A stretch of DNA of 64,000 nt from Dryomyza anilis (Eukaryota; Arthropoda; Insecta; Diptera; Dryomyzidae): contig OX638132.1 of NCBI GenBank assembly GCA_951804985.1, positions 86,060,696 through 86,124,695 on the forward strand. Reading direction: 5' to 3'. The translations under genes were made by a program, and so were the position numbers. Positions 26,301 to 39,545 of this stretch are shown piece by piece; positions within the stretch are counted from its first letter, which is position 1, and the number at the start of each line of letters is the position of its first letter. The notes below the pieces were generated by a model. The model was not told the DNA's origin. It did no database searches and saw only the letters and a program-made list of their open reading frames with translations.

Positions 26301-29300
26301 CAGAAAATAGACAGATTCTGATACAAACTCTATCTTTGTTTTCTTGCAAACTTTTGAAAAAATGTTTCTGAACTGATCAAAACCTGCGAAAAATGTTGTC
26401 TGTGAATTGGAAATTTAACAAAAAATTGTATTTGAAGTGGGTTCGGTTACTATTACCAATTCTATATAATTTTCTGGTGCTGATTTTGACTGTATACTCT
26501 GTTTTTATACCCTACACTAAGAGTGAAAGGGTATATTCAGTTTGGTACGCCGTTTGTAACACCCCGAAGAAAGCATCTCCGGTATGGAAAAGTATATATA
26601 TTCTTGATCAGTATGACCTCCTGAGTCGATGTCCGTCTGTCTGTTCGTCCGTCTGTCCGCCTGTCTGTACGTCAGTCTGTCGGTCTGTCTGTGCTTCTGT
26701 CTGTCTGTTAAAATCACGAAAAGGTAGAAGAGCTAGAGCAATGAAACTTTAGATTTAGATTACTTATATATCTAAGCTGTCTGAAAATTGGCATGATCGA
26801 TCTATTGTGATCTGAGAACCGATCACTTATGTTCAAATACCTCATATAAAATTTACATCTGCAGATCAATTTTACTGTATACGTGCTTAGGTAAACTTTT
26901 TTTGGTAAATATGTATTGACTAATGCTGAAATACATGAAAATAATGTTTTCCTGCGAAACAAGTTGTGGTTCCCAAAAAAAAAAAAAAAACGAAATTCGA
27001 TACACCTACCCATTTGTAAATATGGGTATCAAATGAATGGAAATTCTTCAGCGATGGAGAGTTTGTAGTTATTTTCAGGATTCGTATACCCTGGTGACCT
27101 TTATACCACTTTTAATGGTAACCAAACATATGTTTAGGGTATTTATAGTCGGCTTAGACCGACTATAATTTTGATAATCCTAACTATCATAATAAAATTT
27201 TAAAATTTAAAATTTCCCATGTGATCTAACCTTCCCAACTGATTTTCTATTACGTAAGGTTTTTGAGTAAATTGCAATCGTACTTTTAAGCCGTACTTGC
27301 CCACTAGTTAGAATAAAAAATACTGTGGAAAAATATTTGACGAAAAAATTTAAAAGTAATTTTTCTTATAATTATCAGGACTAATTTTACTATACTAATG
27401 AATGCTAATATTGTAATAAGTTTATATGATAACTGAACTCGGAAATTTTTGATTTATTTAGAGAAATTTTTATATATTTTTTCATTTAAGATTTAATGAT
27501 AAAAATAATATATATAAAATAACTATAAAAATTACTAACTGTTTTCTAATTGATCTGCTTTTTAAAGTATGTCCTGTGAACACATTTTTGGTACTCTTTC
27601 ATATAACCAATATTCAATAAAAATACTTATAACTGTAATTTAAAATATCATTATTGCATATTTCAAGTATGTTTATTCTTATTGCATACTCACTTTTTTT
27701 CTATGACGTAGCGTTTATGTGAAAAATTCGTGTAAAAACGACTATTTTTAAGTAATTTATTAGTAATGTATTTTAAAAATGAGAACCGCTAAAAAAGGAA
27801 GTAATTTTCATCATTAGTTTGAACTAACCACTAATCAATTTATTATTGATATTTCCAAAAATTGTTAAAATTGTAATTAGTAGAAACCATGTATTATATA
27901 AGCACTGATGTATGGGATGTCCATGACAAAAAATTTGCTCATTTTGTTAAGTACTGTGTCACGCCCGAAAATCTGAGTTCGTGCGTGCAAATCTCCGTAC
28001 GTGCTAGTTGCTGTCGTGCCCGTGCCTCCAAAATCAGGCATTCAAGATTTTTTTTATAGTTTCTACCATAATTTAAAAAAAATCGTTACTTCAAGCTTCA
28101 GAAAATAAAAATTTCGTGGAATGTTAACCTTTTCTTAAAAATCTGTAGTTTTAGTTTTACTTATGGATTTAGGAGAATAAAACAGTAGCAAACTTAATTT
28201 TTGAATTATTTATTACTATTGGAATATCGGTTCCAAGATTTTTAAAATGTTGATTCCGGTTTCAACCAACAAATTAAATAGGTTTCGGTTCCATACATTT
28301 TTAACGTTCCGATTCCGGTTCTTTGCGTGATTCCAGTTCCGGTTCAACACATTTTTAATAACGATTCAGGTTTCAAAAATCTAAACGGTTCCGGTATTAT
28401 TTTTCACGTTTCGCTTGCTTTTTCATGTTTTTCCGTGCTTTTTTCGTGTTTTGTCATGTTTCTTCGTGTCTTTTAAAATTCCGTGTTTTATCGTGCTTCT
28501 CGTGCGTGCCTGTAAATTTACTCGTCGGGCTCGTGCTCGTGCGTGTCACCTATCGGCGTGCCCGTGCCATCAAAAACAGACACGCGCCCATCTCTAATTC
28601 AAATATACAAAAAAAATGATTTAAATATTCAAACAATTAATTATATCATGAAAGAAGTAATCTTAATAATCTTTGGATCTCATTTTCTTATAATCTACAC
28701 GATCTAATCTACACGATAATCGATATTGGAACAATAAATTATAATTATGTAGGAATTACCGCCAAAAAACACTTAGAAATATATATCTTTGTGGATTAGA
28801 CAAACTTAAAATTCTCAATCCGATTATATCAGATGGTTATAAATATATCGGTCATTAGCTTCAATCCGATTTTAAATGCATACAAATCACTGATCTACAA
28901 TCTATCACCATTAAAAGTGCATATGCTCAAATAAATATAAATATTTTTTATTTCAACACTTATGTGGTTTATAGCCGATGCCAAGTTTAGTATGTTAACT
29001 GCTAAAATCAGCCTTTAGGTTATTTTTAAAGTAAGGCTTAATGACTTTCAAACAAGTTACATTGTAGACGTTGTAATTAACTAAATTGGAGCTGATTTTA
29101 TAGTTGATTTCGATTAAATTAAATTAATGAACAACTAAAGCAAGAACTAGTTAAATTAAGGTCATACAAATTTGATTTCAAAATATATATAGCAAATTCT
29201 CTCAATGTTATAATATGTAGGAAGTTTAATTTTGTAGATAAACGATTTTTAATAAACACGTGTATGAAAATTAATTTGGTTCTGTATCATACTATTCTAT

Positions 29301-32300
29301 GCTATGAACTGTATAAATTAACAATACAAATGCTAATGTTGATTTTTAGTGCTTATAAGGAATAAAAACAAAAGCATAATTCAGACGATGCTAATTTTTA
29401 GCATCAGTTTTATTTTCATTAAATATCTATTTGACTAATATAAATCTTTCTCTTTTCTTGCAGGTAAGTCTGACGACGTTGGCGAAACCTTGAGGCACAG
29501 CTCAATGTCAATCAGCCACACTTTTGTGTCCGGTATCAAGTAATAAAATAACTCATACTATCCAAAAATTGAATTCCTCAACAGAACTAATAAAATATGC
29601 CGCCTAAGAATACATTTAAATACATTGAGGCAATTAAGATGCTCTGATATGTGTGGTGCACACCCCGTAATTTGTATAATTTTGTTTAAATTTAATGTTT
29701 AAAGTTTTGACATTGAAACGCATTGTTTTGGTAGATTTTAAACCGATTATTATGAGGAAAACATTAAAATTGTTTCGTGTGTATTATTCATAGAGATTTG
29801 CTGATTTACACCCTGACTAAAATGAAGAATATAAAATTACGATTATGTATTTCGTATACGTACTAAATATTCTTTTTTAAAGCGGATATTTATTAAAATT
29901 TTATTTTTTGATCATAAAAGATATTTTATATTGTTGAAAGTTCTAACATAGAAACAGCTATTATCAAGTTAACAACTCATTTGAAAGCAAATCAACATTC
30001 CATATAATTATAATCTGACTCAAATATATTGCAAGTTATTAAATAATATCGCAATTAATCAAAATTTTTTATCAAAAACATTCTCAGCACCTAAACCGGT
30101 TGTACTACTTAAGTACCTATAATAATTTTATGACATCGTTTAAAAAATTTTCCGGTGTCGCGTAACTTTCCAGCATTGTGACGGAAGAATTAGTTCGAAG
30201 TGTACAAAGTCCAGTCAGCGTGACGCGAAAAACGTTGAATTCTAGAACTAACAAAATATTACAAATACTTTATACTTTATTATATATATAGAAATCAACA
30301 CCGCATTATGACAGACGACAAGTTAAGAGTTAAAGCTGCGATTTCGGATATAAAGTCAGAAATCAGACAAAAAAAAAAACAAAAAATTAAAATGATATAT
30401 GACAATAACATAAATACAGCTGTTAGCAATTAAAAAGTATTACTTGTTATAAAACAAGTAATGAAAGAAATAATTTAATAATTAATAAAAATTATACAAT
30501 AGATATATTAAAAAATTTAAACAAAAAAAAATAAAAAAAATGTTAACAATTATAAATTGTTTTAGAAATATTTATTTTTTGCAATAACAATCAAAGCCTT
30601 TAAAATATATATTTTTATAATTTTTTTAATATAAAATTCTAAAGAAATTATTATAAAATAAATATTTTTATTTTTAAAAGTCTTTACCTCTTTTTACTTT
30701 TGATAAACATTGATATATAAGTTTTTAGTAATTGAATATTAATAAAATACTTTATTAAAAATATATTTAAGATATATCGAAGATATTTGAAATTACATTT
30801 TACGCATTAAGATTTTAATCATGACTTTAGTCTCACTTTTTTGATATTTTCTACACCCAGAAAAAAATACTATATAAATAATAGTTTTTTACTATTAAAA
30901 ATAGTCAATAGGATAAATTATTATTTTAATCGGAAAATACCATTAAATACTAGAAAATACCATGGCATTGCCATTGAGTGTATATGAAAAGATTTATTTT
31001 TTGTATACTATTGAATTAATATTTATCCCATTGACCAATTTTAATGGTATTTGAGCGAATTTTTTTCTGGGTGTATGATTTTCGAGTTATTTTGTAAAAA
31101 AAATAATTAAAATCTCGTGATAATTGAAATTTGTTCATTGACCTTTTAACGGACGTACTTGAGCTATGCATTTGAAGTATTTAATGTCGCAACCTTAGAA
31201 AGACTCGCTAAAAGAAAGGAAGAAGAAGTCTAGTGTTCAACAGGGACGATACAAAAGTAGAGCGACTTACCGCTCTTTTGACATATCTCTTCAGTAAGGT
31301 TTGCCATTTCATGATGGAAAGATATACGAGCCAACAACGAGTCGAAATTATTAAAATTTACTACCAAAATTCGAATTCGTATATACATGAAATGGCAAAC
31401 CTTACTGAAGAGAAATGTTAAAAGAGCGGCAAGAAATATGGCGTCGTTTACTGTCACTGTCGCTCTACTTTTGTAGCGTCCCTGTTGAAAAACCCTTTAT
31501 AAGGCATTCTTTTTCATATCGGACACGAAATATTTTTGACACTCTGGATTTGCTTCAATATCTTTTATGGATTGCTTATTGCCCACCAATATTTTTTTGT
31601 TGCTTTTTGTCAATAGGGTTGAAAATACAGGGTGTTTAAAAAATGAAAATATGACGCATGGACCTTTTTTAAAAATTATATAACTTTGCATCGTATACCG
31701 TCAAGTTTAGTCTCATTTTGAAGGTAATAGTTTTGGTTATAAGAACCGACTTAGCAGTTGACAGAACCGACTACATTAGGTGTGCAATAAGCTGATCAAA
31801 GAGTTAGGTAATTATACTGACAAATTAGAACGATGCTATAGCCAAAACAATGCTATAAAGCAATAAAGAAAATTCTATTACCTTCAAAAGCGTCGGTATC
31901 TCGTCTGGTTAGTGCGTTGGGTTACGAGCGAAAAGTCGCTGGTGCGTTCGACTACGAGCCGAAAGGTCCGCGGTTCGATCCCCCGTGATTACCAACATCT
32001 TTTTCATAGAAAACATTTTTCTATGCGACGCTACCTCTCGGCAGTAAATGGCAAACCTACGAGAGTAAAACATTGCCTATGAAAAGCTCTCACCCGCCGT
32101 TCGGATTCGGCAATAAACTGTAGGTCCACCAATTTGACCTCGCACAGCTCAAATGGTGAAAGAGCTCGGCCGAAGTTCTACACAGGACTGTAGCGCCAAA
32201 CTATTATATTATTATTACCTTCAAAATGGGACCAAACTTGACGCTATATAATGCACATATGCAAAGTTATCTAATTTTTAAAAAAGGCCCATGCCCTGTA

Positions 32301-35300
32301 TTTTCAAACCTATTTACAAAAAGCAAAAACATATATATATATATATATATATATATGGGTGGCTTAATTTTCAATAAACAATCGATAAAAAAATTGAAAC
32401 AAATCCAAAGTGCAACTGAATATTTTTGACGAAATCCGTTCGATTTGAAAAAGAATGCCTTATACCTATTTTTTAGCGCCTTGTAAAGATTTATATTGTA
32501 TTTAAAGGTTTTCAAACCTATTTCTTAGATAATATTATTAATATAGAAAACCTGTGTAAAATACAGAAAAATTGTCTATTTGGGATGTGGTTGGAAGAAA
32601 GAAATTGTTAGTTGTAACCACCAATGCATGGTTAAAACAAATTTATGCAATGTCTTATTATACAGATTGTTGGGTTTATCAATGTCAATAATTCAGGGTT
32701 CATTCTATGACTAATTATTAAATATTAAATACAAAAAAAATGTCCTATTTTGCACCCAGTTTAAGAAACAGGGTGTTTAAAATAAAACATTCTACTTTAA
32801 AAGATACTACTTTATAACCAATTTTCTTGACTAGGTTATATCAGTAATATGCATTTCTTAAACACCCTGTATCTTAAACTGGGTGTAAAATAGGACATTT
32901 TTTTATTATTTTTATTTTTTTTAGTCCTGTACAACATCCTGTACAACTGCTCAATTATATTATTATATACCAAATTATTCTAAATCTTTTAAATTGGTTG
33001 TAATACAAACTAAAACCTTTTTTGTTTAGACCAAATTAGTTGCTTGGGCAATGCCCAAATGTATTATGTGGGGTGCTAATATTGATTGCATAGTCAGTGT
33101 TTTTCGTATCATTTAACGTTTTCAATAAAACTACTATCAAAATATTTAGATAATATCTAAATAGTTTGCAAGATATATTAATGTAAAAATCAATTTTTTT
33201 TTTACAATATATGGATTATTTTAAAAAAGATTTTATGATAAAAAAGTTATACATAGTTCATGTTTATTCAGAACCTAGTTCGAAGTAACAAACCAATTTA
33301 CTTAAAAATGTGCACATAGAAGAATTCTCTTTTGACATGAGGTTGAACCCCAAGTGTTAGTTGTGACAAACAACTTTATTCGTTTAATCCACAATTTTTA
33401 CAAATCACTTGATGGAGCTGACATAAAAAATTCTCTTTTGGCATGAGGTTGAAACCAAAGAGTTAGTTGTGAGAACCAACTCTATTCATTTAATCCACAA
33501 TTTTTACAAATCGCTTGATGGAACTGCAAAAAAAAATTATATTTTGGCATGAAGTTGCTACCAAAGTGTTAGTTATGACAACAAACTTTATTCGTTTAAT
33601 CCACAATTTTTACAAATCGCTTGAAAAAATTCTCTTTTGGCATGAGGTTGAAACCAAAGAGTTAGTTGTTAGAACCAACTCTATTCATTTAATCCACAAT
33701 TTTTACAAATCGCTTGATGGAACTGCCAAAAAAAATTATATTTTGGCATGAAGTTGCAACCAAAGTGTTAGTTATGACAACAAACTTTATTCGTTTAATC
33801 CACAATTTTTACAAATCGCTTGAAAAAATTCTCTTTTGGCTGAGGTTGAAACCAAAGAGTTAGTTGTGACAACCAACTCTATTCATTTAATCCACAATTT
33901 TTACAAATCGTTTAATGGATTTGACATTTTATCATTTACGAATACTAAATTACCTAAATTGGTTGTAATCCCTTATTTGCGTTCGTTATAAGAACCGACG
34001 AGCAGTTGAGACAACCGAATACGTAGCAATTGATTGGTTTGCGCAACAATATTCGGTATACTACATTGATAAAAAGACTGTTAATGCAACATAAAAAAAA
34101 ATTTCAAATACACAATCTAAAATTTGTAACTTCCTCAGAGTTAAAACAGCCAGTCAGACACTCGATTATAACTTTCAGGTGTAATTTTGCTAAAAATCCG
34201 AATATTTCAATTCCTATTTTAAAAGCTCATAAATTTTTCTGATCTGTTGTAGGTACACTACTTAGTATGTTTTATAACAAATTTTATTTATGAACGGAAG
34301 TGTGGACAAACTAGTCTTTTATTACCGCATATTTTTCCCACATGCTTGCGATGCTTACTTATTTAGTAGTAGATTGTGTGCCTAAGAGGTTTTATTGTAT
34401 ACATATTTTGGTGTTGAAGAATTTCGTTTGTTACCTTCAACAAGTTCAAGTTGAGCTGCCATATGTTCACAGTGACAAATAGAGGGACCGACCGACCGAT
34501 AGATGAATAGACAGACATACATATACCGGACAGACAAACAGACAGACAACCATACAGTTAGATAGCCACTCATAGTCAGTTATTTGTTATTATTCAGGCA
34601 ATCTCATGCATGCTGCAATTGTTGTCTGTATTTAAAATAATTGAAAACTTTCCATTTCTACTATGATCACCAAACAAAATTTGGGTGAAGACAAAATGTA
34701 CCAAAATTGTGAACACAACAAAAAAAAAGTGAAAACATGCGTGTAAACTTGGCCTAAGTGCTGTATGTTGGTCAAAATAATTAAAATCAGCATCACAAAT
34801 CTTCACTATCGAAGACAAATCTTAATTAAAAGTCATTATAAACCAAAAAATTCATGGTAAATTGTTAAAAAAAATTGCATCATTCAGGAAATAAGTAAAA
34901 GCATTATTACGGCTAAATGGGTTAGATATATTAAACATTTTGGTATTTATTTTGTTTAGGTTATTATTACGTTTTAAGAATTTTATAAATACTTCCCTTA
35001 GTATAAACTTTTCTAATTATAATCGGTAACTGATCATTGACATTTTTTGTTTTAATAAAACGATTATGTTTTCTAATTTTTGGTATAAATTTGCCCTAAA
35101 AAGATTACGTTTTCATGATTCGGACATGTTACTGTTGTAATTGGTTGGATTATGATAAAAAAAAACTGAATGATCAGTTTCCGATTATGGCGCTAAAATA
35201 TTTTCTACTATGTGGCCAAACTCAAACCAAATCTCAATTTTACTGATTTGTATCTCCATAAGCATTAAAGATAGATTCTCCAATTTCAAAACATAAGTTC

Positions 35301-38300
35301 TCTCCAGAATTCTCTATACAATACTTTGTGAATTTTTAAAATCGGTTAAGTGGTTTCAAAAATAATGCATTTCACCCGATTTAAGAGCGTTTGGGAACAC
35401 TGTGTGTGGTAGAGTAGAACTAAGTAGAATTGAGAAAAGTTCCTAATATTTTGTAGAGGAAAACCCAGTGTATAATAGAACTAATTATTAATATTATGAT
35501 ATATAAATTTATGCTGATCAAAAATATATATACTTTTCCATACCGGACACGCCTCCTAAGGGGCGTTACAATATATGCACAAAGTTAATATACCCTGTAC
35601 CTCATAGGTGTAGGGTATAAAAAACATCAAAATATTTCGCTGATTTTTTATATTTAAACTGTATGAACAATTCGGAATTGGGGAAGAATTGTCTTGTGGT
35701 AGAATATTCTGGAAAACAGTTGTGAGGAAAAGAATTGCACAGCTATCGTTTTTGTAGATTTTATTAAAAAACGAAAAAATCCCATTAAAATTGGTAAATA
35801 GGACAATAATAGATTTAATAGTTTAAAAAATAAATATTTTCATATAAACTCAATTGCATGGTGTTTTGTACTACCGATCATAATAGTAAGTTATCCTATT
35901 GATTAATTTGAATAGTAAAAAAAACTATTTTAATTATATGGAATTTTGTTCTAAAAATATGTAATAAAATTAATTTTTTTTTTAATGCATACGTAGTGAA
36001 TATTATAGTACACGCAGAAAAAATTTGTTTGCTGCAAATATAATATATTTGCAATCGTAAATTTTATGTTTTTAACAGGATTTTACTTTTAATTTCAAAT
36101 TTTTTAAATTATTTTTGTATTTATTTCATGACTTTTGATTATAATTTGTTATTAACATATTTATTTTAAAATTCTGGAAATTCAAGTGTAACATAATATG
36201 TTTGCAGCAAAACATAATTTTTCCCTGTGTGTACTTAAATTTTTTTAATTTTTAAAATTTTAATATTTTGTTTTTATTTAATTTTACTATTGTGTATTTA
36301 AATTAAAACCTTTTTATTTATTATTTATTTTCCATTTAGGATTAATTTTATTAATTTAAATTGACTTTTTTCATATTTAATTTGAGTACTTTTTATATAA
36401 TTTAAATATTTTTCTATTCAATTTAAATACTTTAAAATAAATTTTTCCCTACACTAAGAAAACATGATGTTAATGATAGTTTTGCTGTAACTATCAGATA
36501 ACTTTTAATCCTTCTAGCAAATATTCAAACATACCATAAGTTTAAACAAACTTGCAGCAAAACTTTTAGTATCTCTTAAATTTGACATATATACGGATAG
36601 TTACGATGTGTTTGCCATGAAAATAGTGATATTTACAGTTGACCCACAGTAAGCTTAGTGAGTTGCGGGACATTTGCAGCAAAACTATTGGCCTATTTTA
36701 ACATTTGGCTAATATAAAATAGACAAACGTCATAGTTTTTCTGTACACTCGAACTATTCACAACGATTATTAAATAAATCCAATGTTATTCACCAGACGT
36801 CAATTCAAATATTACATTTTAATGGTAAAAGTGAAATTAAAAATTCCTGGGAATGACATTTTTAACACGTGTTGAAAAATGGTTTATTTTCAGAGTATGC
36901 CTTGTTTCAAGTCGTAGTACAATTTTACGGTCAAAGGCTTTATACAGGCGATGTCAATGTATAACAAGCATACAGCATTAATTCAAAAATAAATTCATTT
37001 GATTTCTTTTATTTCAAATAAATTACTCCGCGAATTCTAATCTTTTCCAAGATTTCCTCAACCATCTTTATGTTTGTAAGATGTTTAATTGATGTTTGCT
37101 TTACCTAATCGTAAATATGAAAGATGGTTGCTAGCAATATTTATCGTTTTTGTCAGATGTTTAGGAGATGGTTGTCTCAAACACGATCTAAATAATTTGT
37201 AAATAAGTCGATATTTCGGCCTGTGATATTTCTGATAATCATCTTTGTTTTCTTAGTGTAGATATAAAACAACTCACTTTTGGTATAGTACAAAAAATAA
37301 ATTTAAAACTTTTATGCTATTAAATAAAAATAAAATTCTATTATTATATATTAATTTTCAAATAAATGCATACGTTTATTTATTCAACAATATTGATTTA
37401 TTTTGTTATTGTTTAATTCATTAGCACAAACATTAAAATCTTCATATAGCCGGTTTATTTCATTTTCTGTTAACATATATTTATTTTATGACAGTCTTGT
37501 CATTTGTCTAAAGTGTTACCGACAAAACTGTCATTGTTTATTGGGTATATTTTCACTAACTAAAAAAACATAATATTGCTTTAAGTTGTTAAAGAGTAGA
37601 GCGCATCAGTGGTTCGCAATTGGGGTAAAGTGTAACTTTAGGCATGAAGGTGTTAATTGACCATTGTAATTGTTGTATTAAGTCGTAATAATATTTTTAT
37701 GAGTTTTAACTGCTCGAAAATATAGTGAAAAAGTTTAAATAAAACCATATTCAATGAATTTTTTAAAATTTTAAATAATTATTTTATAAAACTTTAATCA
37801 ATTCCAAATCTAAACATAAAATTTGCTAATCCGGTATTAAGGGCTTGAAGTAATTAAGTTGTTTTGTCTCTTGGCTACAGCTAAATATTTGTAGACATGG
37901 TTTTTATATCTTTTACAGTTTTTTTTTATATCTACTACTTTCAATACACTCAGAAAAATGAATAGAAAATTAATATTTTTTTTTTTATTATAACTAGTTA
38001 AATTTTTAAAAAATAAAAAATGCATCGCATAGAAAAATGTTTTCTATGAAAAAGATGTTGGCAGTCGCTGGCGATCGAACCGCGTACCTTTCCAACGCAC
38101 TAACCAGACGAGCTACCGACCATATAATGAAAAAGTTGGAATGTCATTGCAAGGTTTTACATATTTTCATTAATTGATATCAATAATAGTCTCATCAAAA
38201 AGAAATTTTCAGATTTATAAAGATTTGTGTAGCCCTATTTGAATATAATTAAAATAAAGTGGCTCAGGGTTATTTAAGTTAATACCGGAAATTTATGGAA

Positions 38301-39459
38301 AAAGAAAGAATTTCATTTAAAATTACGCAAAATTACAAATAGTAACATGAAAAAGAAATTTATGATAAAATCTAGTTGCCCTAATTATATTAATAAATTC
38401 CAGTAATTGAGAAAAGATAAAAACCTACTATTTTTCAATAAATACAGTGATACATAATAATTAATTTAAAACAATATAAATTGTTCAAAAATTGTATAAA
38501 ATCGCTATAAAAATGTGGTTATCGTTTTGTTGTTCGCAGTGTAATTTAACATGATTAATTGACGAATTAATTCCACTACAAATTTATGATAATTTATTGG
38601 ATTATTAATTATTGTCGTTATAAGTAACGTTCAGATAATTAAGTATTTGGAATAATAGAAATTTTTCCATTATCTTTTGTTATTTTTTAAGTACTTAAAA
38701 TGTGTTAAATGTTAATATGTTTGCGGTAGAAAAACATTCAATTAATATACAATGAAGTCACTATACTATAATAAAAATCAAGTGAAATAATTATAGTTTT
38801 AGTATTAATTTCAATGAATTTACATTTTTTTTTATAAGCCCTTTATTATTAATCCGCAATGGTGGGGATTTTTTTCTACTTAAATCCGTTATTTCAATTG
38901 AAAATATCAAATACGCATTTTTTGAAATTGCTTTCGTGTGACTTGTTTGGAAAAGACTAATATTTGAATTCGTAGAATTTATTTTTCTTCTTTGTTGGCA
39001 TGCAATTTAATTGCTGGCGCATTATCTATATTATTAACACTAGGGGATTTTTTTGTTTGGTTACTTAAAGTTGTTTGGTTACTCATTTTCCAACCAACTT
39101 TCTTTTCAGTTTTATTTTCATACATTTATAGAAAATTTGTTTTAACAGAATGAAGTTAGTTGTTACAATTAACTTGTTTGCTTCAAAACCTAAATTTATG
39201 GTTTTGAAGCAAACAAGTTAATTGTAACAACTAACTTCATTGAGAAAATATATACAAAAACTTTTACATGGAAATATAAAACTGATTTAATTTTTTTAAT
39301 TTCAATGGATATGTATTTATACAATATATTTATATTCCCATTCAAATATATGTTATATTCGGCTCCAAACTTTTTATAATCAGAATTATGATTCCGTGAG
39401 AATATATATAATGTTTGGAGGTAAACAAAAAATATGTTTGTATACGGCACATGTTCCAA

Positions 39460-39545
<86 letters not shown>

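Noticed and set aside
33310..33935. CRISPR-like array of ~100-bp repeats
   Set aside because: Units are contiguous, with no unique spacers, and match a MITE arm; the genome is eukaryotic.
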